Assembly (NCBI GenBank): GCA_023078685.1 | Contig: JALGAS010000004.1 | Location: forward strand, 5,580,001-5,644,000 | Length of the DNA: 64,000 bases | Reading direction: 5' to 3' | From: Neopestalotiopsis rosae | Taxonomy: Eukaryota; Ascomycota; Sordariomycetes; Amphisphaeriales; Sporocadaceae | Shown here: in pieces, positions 43,639 through 55,811 of the stretch | Numbering within the stretch: position 1 is the first letter of the stretch | Layout: every line of letters begins with the position of its first letter | Notes under the pieces: generated by a model | What the model saw: only the letters and a program-made list of their open reading frames with translations | Database searches by the model: none | What the model was told of the DNA's origin: nothing | Translations under genes and position numbers: made by a program

Positions 43639-45520
43639 ATATAAATTACCAATCTCTGTATACCAACTAATCCTAGTCTTGTCGTTGTATTGATAGATTC
43701 TGATAAGTTAAGCTGTTGTATTCGGGTAGTTACTGGATTAATGGGATGGACGCTTAATGAGCTTATCTAGGTTGGTCGATGACGTGATTCGGACGTAATC
43801 ACAGCCGACCTCACGGACCATTTCATTGAAACTAGATGCTAAGAGGCGCAGCTCAACGATGGATCGTGCAATTGAAAGACCGAAAAAAAAAAAAGAAAAG
43901 AAAAAAAAAGTCCTGTCGCTGGAAACTAGTTCGATGGGCTATTTGTTGTTCTTCTATGAGGTCAAGCTGTGGAAAGCGCCAGCTCTTTGTCTTTTTTCGC
44001 CTATGTGCTATGCATCTCAGTATGCTGTGATATCATGCTGGTAAGAACTTCCATTCCATACTCGCATAAGTGAACACTATAGGTCACCAATGAATGTGAG
44101 CAGAAAAAGCTTACTATGAATAGTGCCATTATGCACGCTTCATGTTATAGGCATGGCTGAATTTGACTCATGAATCGCAACACACTTCACTCAGCACTCG
44201 TTGAAAATCTTTGGTTGCTAGGCGTCGCCGGCGAGACAGAATTTGCCTTGATTATAGCCGGGATGGCGTCGATCATTTTCGAGTCGTCCTCAAGGTATCT
44301 ACGCGGCCAGCGTTCTTCTTGAATCTAAAAGTCGATCGGGCTAAGCGCTACTTCGGCGGATATACCGCTGATGGGAGGTCTCCGTTGGCGCGCTCGCTTG
44401 CAATTAGGTTGAGATGTGAGATCACAGGTCTCTCAATCAATCGCTTTCGGTGCTTGGCTTGGGCAATAGGTGCTCGCAATGGAATCGGAGATATGTCGCG
44501 TCGTTGACGCTTGTGTATTTGTGTCAGATGGTGGATCATAGAGCCCATACACCAGGGTATGCTTGAGCACACTGATCAACACCATGGTGTTCAGATAGAT
44601 GGATGGGGCCTCCCGAGGATTAGCCGGGACCACCCAAATACGAATGCACCTCGTCAAATCTAGAGGCGCGCAATATAGATGAATACATCACACAATTGAT
44701 ACCCATAATAGAACATTTAAAACCCCAATAGAAAAGTACCACCTTGTTCAACAATTATTCACAAGACTCGTCGGTATTACCACTCAGCGCAATGCAATTA
44801 TCAATACACGATTTCTTTCAATGATTATAAGTCCGCCGCAACCAAGGCAATTAATTCCGTACAGAGTAATTTCTTCCTGTTATTCTTTCTTTTTCTCTAC
44901 GCCTACCTGCTAGTTAGCAGCAAAAGATGCCTTGGGCCAAGAAAATGTCTTCAATCCTATTATGTAGATCTCGGATGCTTCAATCGTAAAGATACTATAG
45001 TGGTGATGGATATGTGACGATTAACGAGGCGCACGCATCACGAGACACACTTCACCGTAATATCACCAATCCATAAAATTGTTAAACGCGAAGTTCGCCT
45101 CTGCTCAGTGGCAGTCTACCCATCACATCACTTGCAGTCGCTGAAATTCACTAAGACTATGGCATCTCCACAAACACAGCGGTACAAGAGACCTGGCACG
45201 TGGCCGTTAAGACTGCCGTGCTGTAATTGGAATATGATTGCACACAAGATTCATACTAGGAACTCAATGAGAGCTCTCTACACCCGTCGTACAGGGCCTG
45301 TTTCCTATGTACGTAACATTCCGTCCTTTCCAAGTGAGAATAAAACAAGTTCAAAAACACTACCTCTTGATTTCAGGTCAAATTTTGCATTCGTTCCTAC
45401 TAGAATTTGGCCTAATTGATTTTGGTATCGTGAGACATCTTCCAGCCGCGACGCTTTATGCCTTATGAGCTGTAATATCAGCCACTATGCTAACCTTAAA
45501 GTCTGGCCCTAGGGTACCTG
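43639..45520. other. Intergenic, no supported gene
   Basis: It contains A/G-rich tracts near 43883-43910 and only short frames with no motifs. Confidence 0.45.
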
Positions 45521-45614
45521 AAATACCGTAGTCGATACCATATCTTTCCGCATGCCAAACCTCAAACATTTGCATCGCCGAGTGTTTTTAAATAATCAAT
45601 AGAAGTCAATGGCA
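45521..45614 (+). repeat. About 95-bp dispersed repeat, copy B
   Basis: It begins AAATACCGTAGTCGATA and ends AGTCAATGGCA, matching 40106-40200. Here it is not followed by monooxygenase sequence. Confidence 0.65.
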
Positions 45615-46358
45615 CTTACACCACACCCAGCTGAGCTCGTTCTAATATTTCTTCACGGGCCGCCCCTCGTAGAGTTTGCGCTCTACAGTATTATCAACCG
45701 CGGATGACTCAGGTATGACTCTTGTCTGGACTCCCACAATCCTTTCAGCATCCTACTCGCACCCCTAAAGGGAATATTTATAGGTCCTCAACTGTCGAGC
45801 TGACTGAACTCCATTGCTGCCAATACATCCAGATCCGGAAAATGCCCGAATTCCATTCAACTCTGCCTAAAATAATACAATATGTGTCGTTCCTCAAAGT
45901 CCGAATTGATCTCGGTAGAAGAATATGAAGATCATCTGTGCGCGAAACTGCGTGAACGCATAGAATTTAGAACATGAGCAGATGCTAAGTTTTGCGTGGA
46001 TATTACTCCTTCATCATGTGGTGACCACTTTATGAACCAGCTCTCTCTTCTTTGACCGCGCTAGATGAAGTCTTAACAGCTATCAGTTCGTTGCCCCTCC
46101 GATTGTCTAAAGTCGCCATCAGTCATGCTCCCGGCCAACGACAACGCGGCGTAGGTACTTGGTTCGCCTACAAATCTTTCCAGCAAACGGCATTTGTCCC
46201 CCTCCGGCTTTTTAGTCTCAGTGCTTCTTGGAAATACTCACCTGGTCAGTAGTCGGATTTGATAGACGACACTCACATTCTCCCACTTTCGCATCCTCCT
46301 TCACTCAGATCTACAACACAAAGTGTGAGGTCGAAATCGCACATGCGGTCACTGCGCC

Positions 46359-46988
46359 ATGGCAAACATGGGAAAGATATTCACGCCTCCACATGAGAGC
46401 ACTGAATCGCCTATTATCACTTGCTACAGCGACGTCCTGGTACGTGGTTTCAATACGTAGCTCTAACCTTTCATTTCTAGAAGGTTTAAATTGGCACTCA
46501 ACTGACATCTACAATTCCAGATCCCCGATCTAGAACCATTTGCCGAGAATCCTGGAACAGTCAGCGCCGGGAACGATGCCAGCACTTCTGAAGAGCTTCC
46601 TTCAGACTGCATATGCGCAACCGATCCTCTCGATTGTCAGACCCACTTGGACCGCACAACAAACGGCGACGAGCACGAGGCTCCGGTCAGCGTCAGTACC
46701 GTTGGCACGATCACCAGAATCAATGAGCCTCTGCCGGGTGTAAGTCTCTCCTTCTGTGGGGATCTCTTTCGCATGGTAGATACTAAGTGTTGCCATGTTT
46801 AGTTGAACAAGTATGGAGACGTGCCGAACCATCACACCCAGCGCAAGGCGGCCAGACGCCGCCGAAATCGCGAGTTGAGGCATACCGACCCGAAGCGATA
46901 CAAGATGGAAATGGAGGAGAAGAAAATCATCCGCGACGCCAAGCTTCGACAACAGAAAGCGTACGATCGTCGTCACGGTCGTGCTTAA
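46359..46988 (+). CDS. NKYGD-family small protein, copy 4 (intact)
   Basis: Exons 46359-46439, 46521-46739 and 46803-46988 encode 161 residues starting MANMGKIFTPPHESTES. Intron positions and phases match the tandem copies at 1.8-5.0 kb: the first falls just before IPDLEPF, the second directly before LNKYGD. The Cys motif reads CICATDPLDCQTHL (C-x-C-x6-C-x2-H), followed by LNKYGDVPNHHTQRKAARRR and a basic helix ending DRRHGRA. All borders are GT..AG, and a CTGAC branch-like sequence precedes the first acceptor as in the other copies. This is the cleanest member. A TTTGTCCCCCTCC string at about 46194 may correspond to the upstream block of the tandem copies. Function unknown; DNA or RNA binding would be a guess. 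Confidence 0.7.
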
Positions 46989-47211
46989 GACGGAGATGAA
47001 GAGATGATTTCTCAGGAGCTAGTTATAATAGACACAAAGATGCAGATCATGTAGTCTTCTCCATCAATACCAACAGCATTCCCACCATTTACCTTGCCAT
47101 CCCTTGGCAGCCATTTGTTTTAAATGGATTCAAATCGATCATTTTCTCTTCCGTGAAGGTGCAGGTGATGCGACCTGTGGGTATCCCTCACCCAACTCCC
47201 GAACAAGCACG

Positions 47212-47988
47212 TCAAAAGCCGAATCTAACCAGATCGTATTTCTTCGCGCCACCTCCCTTTTTCAGAGCTTCTTGGTACGCAGGTCTAGTCGTGACACTGT
47301 CGTACCATTTGTTGATCTTGGAGTACTTTTTCACATCTACATAACCTCTTGTGACCGCCATGGTTATTGGAAACTCCATGGCAAAGTCTGCTTCTCCCAG
47401 CTTCTTCCCCGCGAACCAGGGTCGCTCCTCGCTTAGCTCGCTCTCCATAAAGTCAAAGTACTCTGTCAAATAGCTTTTGAAGATCTTGGCGAGAGGGCTG
47501 AGAAGCACTCCCATTATATGATTAAGCGGGAATGGCGATACGAACGCCATCACTTCGAAGAGCATGGCTTGGTCAACTCGCTCGACAAACGAAGCATACG
47601 CCATCTGATGAAAGTACTCGTCGCGCCGTTTGTCCTTGTCGTCTTCGGGGTCCCAGAGCTCACTTCCTCCGCAATTCTTGGCTAGCCATTGAATGATGAG
47701 CCCAGACTCCATGAGAATCCCATCGCGAATTTGCAGGTCTGGCAGAGGCTTTTCGTCCAGTGTCTCTACCGTCAAAATGGGCGATTTTCCCAACGGGGAA
47801 ACCTTGAGCAGGTCGAGGTTGTGGGGTTGTTCTCGCGGATAGTTTTTGATGTGGTACTTGAAGCCCTTGGCGTCCTGAATCTCCTGCAGAGCCCAGACAA
47901 CACGCATGGATTGCGAGTGCTCGAGGTTGTGGATGGTCGGCACGGACTTCTGCCATGACGGGAGATCTGATGAGGTTTCGGTGCTCAT
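47212..47988 (-). CDS. Glutathione S-transferase
   Basis: Single exon, 258 residues. The N-terminal thioredoxin-like domain carries TIHNLEHSQSMRVVWALQEI and KVSPLGKSPILTVE, and the glutathione gamma-glutamyl contact ES lies in LMESGLIIQWL. The helical C-terminal domain ends PWFAGKKLGEADFAMEFPI and INKWYDSVTTRPAYQEALKK. The layout is that of fungal Gtt1/URE2-like transferases, which conjugate glutathione to electrophiles or reduce peroxides in the cytosol. The ATG at 47988 is the first Met before the fold. No lesions. Confidence 0.9.
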   Translation of the reverse strand: MSTETSSDLPSWQKSVPTIHNLEHSQSMRVVWALQEIQDAKGFKYHIKNYPREQPHNLDLLKVSPLGKSPILTVETLDEKPLPDLQIRDGILMESGLIIQWLAKNCGGSELWDPEDDKDKRRDEYFHQMAYASFVERVDQAMLFEVMAFVSPFPLNHIMGVLLSPLAKIFKSYLTEYFDFMESELSEERPWFAGKKLGEADFAMEFPITMAVTRGYVDVKKYSKINKWYDSVTTRPAYQEALKKGGGAKKYDLVRFGF

Positions 47989-49867
47989 GATTGACGGAGA
48001 TCAACCTTGAAGAGCCGTCTGATGATGGTTGGTCCCTATGCTAAAGCAATCAGCTAGGTGTCCATGGGATGAGTTGGGGAGGTAGGGACAACTTGAACAC
48101 TTAAGTACTGAATTGGCTTACCAGCTTTGTCTCGTGGCCAAGCCGACGGCTCTCCTATGCTGACACAGTATGATGCTGATCGATTCAGCCACCAACTTGC
48201 TAGTCTCATTAATTCACTGCTTAGACACGAACAAACCTGGCCTATCTGGATAGCAAACAAGCCAAACTGCCAACTGCGAAGCTGCATAGTGCACGTGCTA
48301 GCGCGGTGCTTGGCCCTATCCACATAGTGGCACTATGATAGATAGTGCATACTATACTAAGGCTTACACTTGGCATTCAATCCCTGTGAGGATCGACTAT
48401 CCAGTGCATGGTAGTGATCGCCGCGAATTGATCATGTAGAGTTCATCCGCACGATTGAAAGACCATACGATCAAGTTGCCCTTCTTTCGATTTCGCAGAA
48501 TCTCCGCAAAGCCTGGATCAGTTGACTGTTTATATCGATTTAGATATGCATCTGTGGAAGAGAGAAGTCCCGGGCGACTCCTTCACCAAGCACGATCTGT
48601 TGAAGAAGATGCCCCACAGAAAGGCAAAGCTCGACTCAGTTACGCAGGAACTCGTCAAACTGAGTGACGACAAGCGAACATACGGCCGAAGAGTTCTACC
48701 GAGTGATACGATTATCTCCAAAAGTTGTGGTTATTCCCATAAAATAAAATAAAAATAAAAACAAGGCTGATTGACTCTCGGGTTTCGAAAGTCGCTTGAA
48801 ATGACTTTTTGTCTTGACTTTTTGTCCTGGCTCTTCTCTGCTTCTCGTTGCTCTTTCAACGCATAATATTTCAGCTGCTCTGGTCAGTCCATCTCCGTTA
48901 CCCCCTCCTTCTTTGTTGTTTCGAATGACATAGCACGCGCTGGAAAAATTCCCACGGCGAAAGATGAAAATCGGAATTCGACGTATCCAATCTTTGATGC
49001 CTCACGATGTTGCGTGGACTTCTTTTTTTTTTTTTTTTTTTTAACTTTTCGCATGCTCGTCGCATGCTCGTCGTGCCCCAATCCTACCACCTCAACAGAC
49101 TCGACTGTAATCAGATTGGACGAAGACTTGGAAATAACTAGCATAATCTTGGAGACATTTACCTCCTCTGAATCTGGCTACTCCATTAACACGACGTCAG
49201 GATAAAGAAGTATGCCTTTACGAACAAGAGCCCGAAGCTATCGAGCGTATTGACGCACCACTGGGACAGTTATCCATCATTAACGCCACCCTTCTCGACA
49301 TGTAGATAGGTCGAGATGACTACTGACTATATCGTTCATGTCAATAAGACTGAAATTTTCGTAAACTTATGGTTGATATGCAAATCAAAGCTCTCTTAAG
49401 TCCTAGAAACGCAAGGCTGAGAAACGATTGAGACGACACGAACATCGCCTCCATCATCGAATGACCCAGTGCGGGCACCTGGGAAATGGACTGCCGCCGC
49501 GGTGTTATTGCGTTTGATTGTTCTAAATGAATTTCTTCCAGGCTTGATTGTGCTGTGGCTGGGTAGACAGATTTTTCAGGCTGGATTGTCCTACACTGAT
49601 TTGCGCCGCACCGCGCTGATTCGCGCTGATTGTTCTGAGATCTTTTCTGGTGTATTTAATCCTCCCGACTCTCTGGCCACACTCCTGCTTTTTTTCTCTT
49701 CTTTCCTTCTTCCTGAACTGTGCCATTCAAGAGTTCCATCTGCAGTGGTCGTTGCATATCTTCATCAACAACGTGTACTTGTCACACCTGATGACACACC
49801 CTCTTCCTTTTCCTTCATCTTTCTGAATCATTCGTCCACTCCTACATCCCATTTGCCGATACTAGCC
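47989..49867. other. Intergenic, no supported gene
   Basis: A 76-codon frame at 48522-48752 (VYIDLDMHLWKREVPGDSF) has protein-like composition but no partner exon or family I know. A 20-base poly-T run lies at about 49023. Confidence 0.4.
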
Positions 49868-50930
49868 ATGGCATCACTCATCACACGCTCTCCAGCCTGG
49901 ACAGGCCTGTCGCCCAATGAATCTTCAGCGCTGGACGCTGTCGACGCCACCACCAAGACACACGACGTCTTGATTGACTTGTCCACCAACGATATCATGC
50001 TCGACCTTTCTGCAGACGACCAGATTAAAGAGAAGAAGCTGCGTCAGGAAGTCGTCAGTCATGACGCGAAGCTTGAAGCAGTCAAGCAGGACCTCAGTGT
50101 CGCCGAGAAGCAATACTACGAAGCTTCTAACAATTGGAACGCTGCACTTGAGCAGCCCAGTCTCACTGCAAAAGAGTTGAATGACCTGTGGGACGAGCGC
50201 GAGAACAAACTCAAGAGCGTTCAGCCGCTTAAGCTCTTGCTCAAGAAGAGACAAGAGGAAGCCGACATGGCCAAAGTTGCCATGCGCAACTTCGAGAACA
50301 AGATGATCCAAGCAAAGGCAAGTACCTCATTCCCTTCTGTTCTTACTTCTTCCGCATGACTGCCCTTCCTTCCTTCCTCAATCTTCTCGTCCTCTCTTAC
50401 TATTCATGAATTGCAATTAACGTGTGCGACAGCTTGCCTTCTCCGTTGATCTCGCCGCCGACGCCGGAGAATCTCTGGATTTCCCGTATGATCCGGACTG
50501 CACATGTGCCACCAGTATCATCGACTGCCGCGTTTGTTACTCCTTTGCCGGTAATAAACCCCTACCGCGCCATCAGAAGACCAGCTCTGCCAAAGAGCAG
50601 ACCAGCTCCGCCGACCAGAACGTCGGCTCGACTGCACGCAAGAGCAGCACAGTTGCAAAGCAGCAACAGCCCGCCGAAGTCCCCCGCTACGTAAGTTTCA
50701 ATCGTTGCCCTATACATCTAGTTTCCTTTACTCATCAAGTGGTCCAGCGCAACAAGTACGGGGATATCCCCAACCCGCAGACGCAGATGAAGGCGGGACG
50801 CCGCCGCCGCAATCAAGATCTGCGCAAGAGAGACCCCGGCCTGTACCGTCGCATCATGATCGAGAAGAAGGCAATTCGGGACGAGAAGCTCCGCGCCCTG
50901 CGCCACCAGCAACGTCGTCGCCTTTGGTAG
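49868..50930 (+). CDS. NKYGD-family protein with coiled-coil N-terminus, copy 5
   Basis: Exons 49868-50317, 50433-50690 and 50748-50930 give 296 residues, nearly twice the other members. The extra N-terminal part (residues about 50-150, e.g. KEKKLRQEVVSHDAKLEAVK) is strongly helical and heptad-like. The family region follows: CTCATSIIDCRVC (the last ligand is Cys instead of His), an S/T/Q-rich linker, then RNKYGDIPNPQTQMKAGRRR and a basic C-terminus. The first intron starts GCAAGT, a GC..AG intron needed to keep phase; the second is GTAAGT..CAG. I chose ATG 49868 (MASLITRSPAW) over an upstream in-frame start because codon-like composition begins there. The domain addition suggests a divergent role; none is known. 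Confidence 0.65.
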
Positions 50931-51706
50931 AGTTCGACTATAGGACCTACATCGCAGAGTGGTCTCATATTCACCCCGTTGAAGAAACTACAAGGATGGA
51001 TGAGGCTTGATGATATCGAGTATTGTACCAGGCATGACAGATTTGCCACAGATAACGGTAGTCATGGATGATGGATACGAAGACTTTCATGCCGAATTTG
51101 GATGAAGGACTTTGGGCATAAGAATGAGTCTGGATACGTACGCAACAGGCAGATGCGCATATGACCGAATGAGCAATGAAATTTCATGCATAATCGTCCC
51201 TTGTGATACCTTGCAAACACCTTGAAGGTCAGTCCCGATGTCGATATGAATAATTCTTGGCAGCAAACTGCTTGCGCATCTCATGGTTTGAGAAATGCCC
51301 CCCATTGAGCATTCCTATTCTGCGATCTGGGGCAGGAGCCAGGCCCGGTGCATGCTGATGTCATTAACAAAATCCACTACAACACAGAGGCAGAACAAGA
51401 CGAGAGCACATGTGATCAGAGAAATGTTCTATACACGAGTACAATAGATGCAACAAAGCATCCCTAATACTGCACACACCATGTTGCCCTTACTGCTTTG
51501 CCATCTAGAAATCATGGAGAAAGCATTGTCGGTTCGCCCCCCTTTGGCCATCTCGGAAAGACCGCTGGCCTCATCGCATCGTAGTTTCTCTCAGATACAA
51601 AGGTTTGACCGTTTTTGGACCGCCCATTTTGTTTCCCAGCGCTCTATCGGTTGAAGTGGGAGGCAGAGTGGCGAAGATTTATTATACAGTTTCGAGAGGG
51701 GGCAAT
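50931..51706. other. Intergenic, no supported gene
   Basis: Terminator and 3' flanks of two genes facing each other. Only short frames. Confidence 0.5.
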
Positions 51707-52299
51707 TTAGTTGGCATCAGGTTGGCTCTGGATGTACTCGACGGCCTTGTCCACTATTGACGCGAGAGGGATTAGTATACAGGCCATGATCCAGATGATT
51801 TGGCTGTTTCCATAGAAGCTTACCGCTGTGGATGGCGTCGGCATCCTTATCGGGGATCTCGATGCTGAACTCCTCCTCTATCGCCATAACAACCTCGACG
51901 GTGTCCAAGCTGTCCAGGCCAAGGTCGTTTGCGAAGTGAGCAGTGGCCTTGATCTGTATCAAATGTTGTCAGTTTTTGTTCTCTACAAAACTATCGCTTC
52001 CCTCCCGTGAACCAATTCCACGATCATCCCTTGCGCAAGCTCCCAGCCATTCACGGCCCGGGAACATTGGGAGAGTCCTGACGTACGTTGCTCGTGTCGT
52101 TGACCTTGTCGAAACCCTGCAGTATGCCAATGATGCGGCCCTCAATCTCCTCCTTCTTCAGGCCCGAGGCGGCAGAGTACATGCGCACAGCCTTGAAGGC
52201 AGAGATTCTCGACGAGGCGGGAGCAGCCATTCTGAAGACGGGGGCGCTGGCGACGCGGGACGCCGAGGCGGCGGAGCGGATCAATGCTGTGCGGAACAT
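51707..52299 (-). CDS. Mitochondrial acyl carrier protein (complex I-associated)
   Basis: Exons 52087-52299, 51824-51953 and 51707-51753 encode 129 residues. The first about 45 form a basic, Ser/Ala/Arg-rich mitochondrial targeting peptide ([20 protein letters not shown]). Mature ACP follows, with the phosphopantetheine attachment Ser86 in [18 protein letters not shown]. Family role: carrier of nascent acyl chains in mitochondrial type II fatty acid synthesis and lipoate supply, and a structural subunit of NADH:ubiquinone oxidoreductase. Length and motif are typical and all introns are GT..AG. It lies about 0.65 kb from the 23-kDa complex I subunit, same strand. Confidence 0.95.
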
Positions 52300-52950
52300 G
52301 TTGACGTCTGGGGAGTTGACTCAATTAAAAACTTGAGAGGTTGAGGAGAATTGGCGACGCGGAGCTGGAGAAGCGTTGGTGGTTGATGGGGGCGGTTGGG
52401 TGAAATCGGTATCTCGGAACAGCTTCCAAAGCAACAAATGGAAGTCATCATAAATTTCTCGTCCCAAGAGCTCCGGGGGAGCTTAGCGCGGCCTCGCTAC
52501 CGAAGTACTCCACGTGACTTGAAGCTACGTACTGGGCTGCTGGCTAGAGCAGGGGCCTGTGCTTTTAGCCAATGAGAGACCTTGGAATTCAAGCTTGTCA
52601 TGAGTATTGACCAAGTACATAAATATCACATCACGTAAACTGCTTAGATGTCGCCCAGGTTGATAAACATGACTTTTGTTGTCGGATATGATTGTAATTG
52701 CTTCCTTTTGCAAGTTTTACACGCCAGCAATGTCAAGAATCCCCGAGATGGAGAAAAATAACACTGGCCCACAAATTTGAGTGATGGTCAGAAATCCCCA
52801 TAAACAAAACGCCCAATCCCATGGCAGCCATTGAAAAGAAGGTTGTTGATGACTGTAACGGGACAACAAATGAGACGGTTTTGCTTTGCTCTACGTGATA
52901 TATACATTCTACCCTGACCCTGCGCCATCCGGCCAAAACAACTTCCCCAT

Positions 52951-53753
<803 letters not shown>

Positions 53754-55811
53754 TGTGTGTGATGGGTGCAATTGGGCAGATTGCGGGGGGAGCGGAGAGG
53801 GGTGGCACTCGGAATGTCGACAAGTCGTGGATGGCGAACTCGTTGGTAGCTTAGCTTTGAGGTCATGATGATTTGGAAATTCGGCACCTCGGGCAGTGGA
53901 GCTCCGATTGATAAAGGCGGGGTGCTGATTGGCTGCTGGTCACTTCGAGCACGCACCGCCACAGGTCGGTGACCGCGCCACACGTCCTTGCCCGCCAAGC
54001 CTGCGTAAAGAGAATCGACGCAACCTGATTGCTGAACGCCTGGGGGCCCACTTAATCACCACTTCGCAATGGATATGGGAATAGCTTCATTGAATACGTG
54101 TTCTATCTTGCAATCCACCTTTTCCACCCTTGATTTTTTCTTCATTCAAGCTTCCACTTTTATCAATCTCTCGTCAGTTAGTTCTCATACTATTTGTGGC
54201 ATTGAAATCTTAGTATCAGTTGGATCCTGATTTGTTGTAACGCCTCATATGCTTGCAGCACTTCATTTTACCACGTTAGCGCTTTTTTATTTGCCATCAA
54301 CATCATTGCTTATTTTATTCTTCTGTTGGTCAATGAATCCGAGTCACTTTTTCTTTCACAGCTGGAACTATCAAAGTGCACCCGCTCCTCCCTTGCTTCG
54401 GCCACCGAGTATTGCCGTCTCAGTCACTTGCCAACCACCTGCTTACTCATCGTAAGACTGTCGGAGACACATGTTACGAGCGTAACCGTGAGATTATTGC
54501 GCAACGGCAAGCTATTGGGGAGCTTTTTCATGTCGTAGTCCCAGAAAAGGTGGTGTCTACGGTATATTTTGACGGACCCATCTGGTTCAAATGTGGCTTT
54601 GCCGGTCATTGCCATGAATATTGGACATACCTGTTGACAGGCCTAATAGAGCATACACAGGAAGTGTTCTTTCTGTCTGGCTAGGACTAAAGTTTGAATC
54701 GGCAATATTCGGGCCAACAAAGGCTGACAGAGCATTCTCTGTGAGACTCTAAGTAGTTCGACAATCTGTTGTTCTGATTGGACTCTCGATGCTTGCCGAT
54801 CTGGCTCTTGGCTGGTCAGCTCGAGGTCAATTTTGATTACAACCACCGTGTGAGAGTGGCTCCTCCCCACGCACGTGTGATTGTATTCCGACAACGTGCA
54901 TAAAGCTTCATTGGGACTGAAATTCTGCCAGTGATCTTCGATGAAGTGTACCTGAGCATAGTTGTGAACATTATACTTCGCAGCTGCTGCGTCCCGCCTC
55001 GTACTGGTTGCTGCAGCTTTTATTTGGTGGTTCGAGAATCAAGGTCATTGGCTTCAAATCAAGTTTCGCACCATGGCAGACCGGACCATGGCCGGCTGTT
55101 GGGGAGCTGAACAAAATGAGATCCCTATACATCACCATAGTGAATGTCCCAGAGTTCGACCTTTCGAGAAACACAGGTTCTACATCGACGGCAATTGCCT
55201 CTAAGTCTCATGATCTAATTACTAAGGTTCCACCTATCCAAGGCACCATGCTAGACATTTGTCAAACTCAAATGATTGATGGCTACAAATTTGTGCACAT
55301 TCACATGTTGATTTCTAATGAGCATTTGAGCTAGTCTGCCTAGGCAAAAGTGTTATGATACTAACAGTACGCTCCGACAACGTTTTGGGGGATTCATCAT
55401 GCGGAATTTCCAACGTAGAACCTTTGCTTAGGGCAGGCGTTGAATTTCAACCATTTGGACGGGCTCAATAGACTTTTTGAGAGACACTGTCACTCTCTAT
55501 CGGACCAAATAACCTCTCTGTATTTCTGAGGACCATAGACTATCGTCGGAAGTATCCGACAATTAGCTCTCCGCCTTATACGAAAGAATTTAGGTTTGAG
55601 CGGGAAGTTATACTTGCCGATCACGCATTTAGCGTCAAGGATACTGAAATACAGAATCGCTGGATCATGATTGTCAGCTGTCAGATACTTGAGTAGATTG
55701 TGGAATGTGTATAAAACAACACGTCAAAGCAGTTATGGAAGTGAAAATGGGAACTCCTATTTTCTGTCTATAAAACTTTCTCAATATCGACCAGCATCAA
55801 CCAGTGAAATC
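53754..55811. other. Intergenic, no supported gene
   Basis: About 2 kb with scattered frames of 60-110 codons on both strands and no recognisable domain. I see no RNA gene or clear repeat. Confidence 0.45.

Noticed and set aside
48884..49205. Frames flanking the 20-base poly-T at 49023
   Set aside because: Both strands read through the homopolymer as poly-F or poly-K; no support.
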